A DNA stretch of 64,000 bases, taken from Caulobacter henricii (GTDB lineage: Bacteria; Pseudomonadota; Alphaproteobacteria; Caulobacterales; Caulobacteraceae). Positions 62,865 through 64,000 of the stretch are shown piece after piece. The DNA lies in contig NZ_CP013002.1 of the NCBI RefSeq assembly GCF_001414055.1, forward strand, positions 2,232,001-2,296,000, given 5' to 3'. The notes under the pieces are model-generated. The model saw only the letters and a list, made by a program, of their open reading frames with translations, was not told the DNA's origin and ran no database searches. Every line of letters begins with the position of its first letter. The stretch's first letter is position 1. The position numbers were made by a program, and so were the translations under genes.

Positions 62865-62975
62865 TTAGAGAACGATGCCTGCGACAGAGCCGGCGAGCGC
62901 CAGAGCGAGAACCAGGAAATAGCCACCAGCCAGGCGGTCGACGGCGTTTTCAAAGGCGTTAAGCGAACGGAGCAT
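62865..62975 (-). CDS. Small membrane protein (36 aa)
   Basis: A 36-codon frame with AAGGA 7 bases before its ATG. The peptide begins MLRSLNAFENAVDRLAGG and continues as one hydrophobic helix (YFLVLALALAGSVAGIVL) to its end. It is amphipathic then transmembrane, a layout frequent in small bacterial membrane proteins. It stands alone between greA-like and tetR genes. No known family. Confidence 0.6.
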   Translation of the reverse strand: MLRSLNAFENAVDRLAGGYFLVLALALAGSVAGIVL

Positions 62976-63129
62976 GGTGCAGATCCTTCTGTTTTTGCCT
63001 GGCCCAGCCGCTTGCCGGTCTGGCCCGCCCAATCTGGACAATGCTTAGATAGCATCGATCTAAACGCCGTCAAGATAATCTTGACATCGTTTGGATGAAA
63101 TTTAGGAAATCAGGCGTTAGAGTAGGACG

Positions 63130-63751
63130 ATGACCAGCGCAGCCAACGAATCCCGCCCCTACCACCATGGCGACCTGAGCCGAGCTTTGGTCGATGCCGC
63201 GCGCCGAATTCTTGAAAAAGAAGGGCCGGCGGCCCTGTCCCTGCGGGCCGTGGCCCGGGAAGCCGGCGTCAGCCCGGCCGCGCCCTATCACCACTTCAAG
63301 GACAAGGGCGAATTGCTCGAAGCGGTGGCCCATGAGGGCTGGGTCGCCCTCGACGCCGCCCTGACCGAGTCACGCGCCGCCGCCAAGGACGCCCGGCAGG
63401 GCATGACCAATATCGGCGTCACCTATGTGCAGTTTGCCCGCGAAAATCCGGCGCTCTACCGGGTCATGTATGACTGCTCGCGCGACAAGGACGCCCTTCC
63501 GGACCAGATGAAGGAGGAAGGGGCCTATTGCCAGGTGCGGGATTCGATCTCAGCCCAGTCCGACGGCCAGTACAGCGACATCGACCTCGAACTGGCCACG
63601 ATCGCCGCCTGGTGCGCCGGCCATGGCCTGGCCGAGATGACCAGCTTCAAGCAGTTTGCCCCCCCTGAAAGAACTGCTCGGCGGTGAGGAGGCCTTCCTG
63701 CGGGGCGTTCTGGAGCACCTCGGCATGTTCGCGAAGTTCGACAAGGCCTAG
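63130..63751 (+). pseudogene. TetR/AcrR regulator with a frameshift near its C-terminus
   Basis: The N-terminal helix-turn-helix is intact (PYHHGDLSRALVDAARRILE, LSLRAVAREAGVSPAAPYHH with F-K-D-K following), and the body matches the TetR_C_33-type domain. As written, the frame stops at 63687 after 185 residues with a tail ERTARR. If the C7 run 63659-63665 had six C residues, it would continue as LKELLGGEEAFLRGVLEHLG to a TAG at 63749-63751 (206 residues), directly in front of gluQ. This coding continuation shows a recent frameshift or a sequence error. Confidence 0.85.
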
Positions 63752-63755
63752 GCCC

Positions 63756-64000
63756 TTGGGCCTCGTCACCCGGTTCGCGCCATCGCCCACCGGCTACCTC
63801 CATCGCGGCCATGCCTATTCGGCCCTGACGGCTTTTGAAGCCGCCCGCGCGAGGTCCGGCAGGTTTCTGCTGCGGATCGAGGACATCGACGCCACCCGTT
63901 GTCGACCAGACTATGAGGCAGCGATCCTGGACGATCTGGCCTGGCTGGGCCTGACCTGGGAGGAACCCGTCCGCCGCCAGTCCGAGCACATGGCGACCTA
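63756..64000 (+). CDS. gluQ: Glutamyl-Q tRNA(Asp) synthetase (3' end outside window)
   Basis: The partial frame encodes a class I synthetase catalytic core: VTRFAPSPTGYLHRGHAYSA (HIGH-like signature) then FLLRIEDIDATRCRPDYEAA and ILDDLAWLGLTWEEPV. The immediate start at the signature, without the longer N-terminus of GluRS, is typical of GluQ-RS, which puts Glu on queuosine of tRNA-Asp. The only nearby start is TTG 63756, four bases after the corrected TetR stop. The gene is cut by the window end after 81 codons. Confidence 0.88.
   Translation, partial: MGLVTRFAPSPTGYLHRGHAYSALTAFEAARARSGRFLLRIEDIDATRCRPDYEAAILDDLAWLGLTWEEPVRRQSEHMAT

Overview
The window is high-GC DNA from an alphaproteobacterium of the Caulobacteraceae (Caulobacter, or possibly Phenylobacterium). 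The diagnostic genes are mipZ, the division-plane inhibitor with its deviant Walker A motif, and spmX, a repurposed muramidase with a degenerate catalytic site. A phasin gene with a PhaR-type dyad, a FliN-like protein, a leucine-degradation (liu) gene set and scattered GANTC (CcrM) sites all fit this assignment.

Layout. 0-8 kb: the 3' part of a hybrid histidine kinase, a HIT protein, two small cytoplasmic proteins, a ridA-GDPD-acetyltransferase operon, a phasin with its own terminator, and a D,D-carboxypeptidase with a SPOR domain. 7.6-10.5 kb: a divergent hydrolase/TetR pair with a clear operator, and a redoxin-2OG oxygenase fusion. 10.5-13.2 kb: dnaJ-like gene, mipZ and panC. 13.2-24 kb: liuB, a GNAT gene, liuC, a DUF3667 gene and liuD on the minus strand. 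Then come a patatin-like lipase, a methyltransferase, a tiny membrane protein, a terminator-bounded structured transcript and liuA. 24-31.6 kb: spmX, mgtE, tRNA-Leu(GAG), a FliN-like gene, lipB, two DUF805 genes and the biotin-carrying subunit of propionyl-CoA carboxylase. 31.7-37.6 kb: a 1265-residue secreted LamG protein, GlcG-, DJ-1- and UPF0145-family genes, and msrB.

37.6-41.8 kb is mixed. A lower-GC patch carries a glycosyltransferase and a degenerate PIG-L-like protein next to tRNA-Leu(CAA); it is followed by a P1 peptidase interrupted by a frameshift in an A6 run, and a MarR regulator. 42-49.5 kb holds small conserved hypothetical genes, a histidine-rich membrane protein, a yqaA-dsbB-coq7 operon, an M1 peptidase and a VanZ-like protein.

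50-60.7 kb looks like an accessory block. An AraC regulator is divergent from a five-gene operon (GH13 glucosidase, PhyH oxygenase, TIM-barrel isomerase, MFS transporter, GH92 mannosidase). A convergent alkylsulfatase follows, and then a decayed tyrosine-integrase N-terminus with short direct repeats. 60.7-64 kb returns to housekeeping: HNH nuclease, DNA glycosylase, GreA/B factor, a 36-residue membrane peptide, a TetR regulator broken in a C7 run, and the 5' end of gluQ.

Most interesting items: the GH13-PhyH-isomerase-MFS-GH92 operon, the ~190-nt structured transcript near 22.6 kb with a near-perfect extended Shine-Dalgarno and a 22-codon frame, two homopolymer frameshifts, the integrase relic, and PhaR-like dyads at the phasin promoter.
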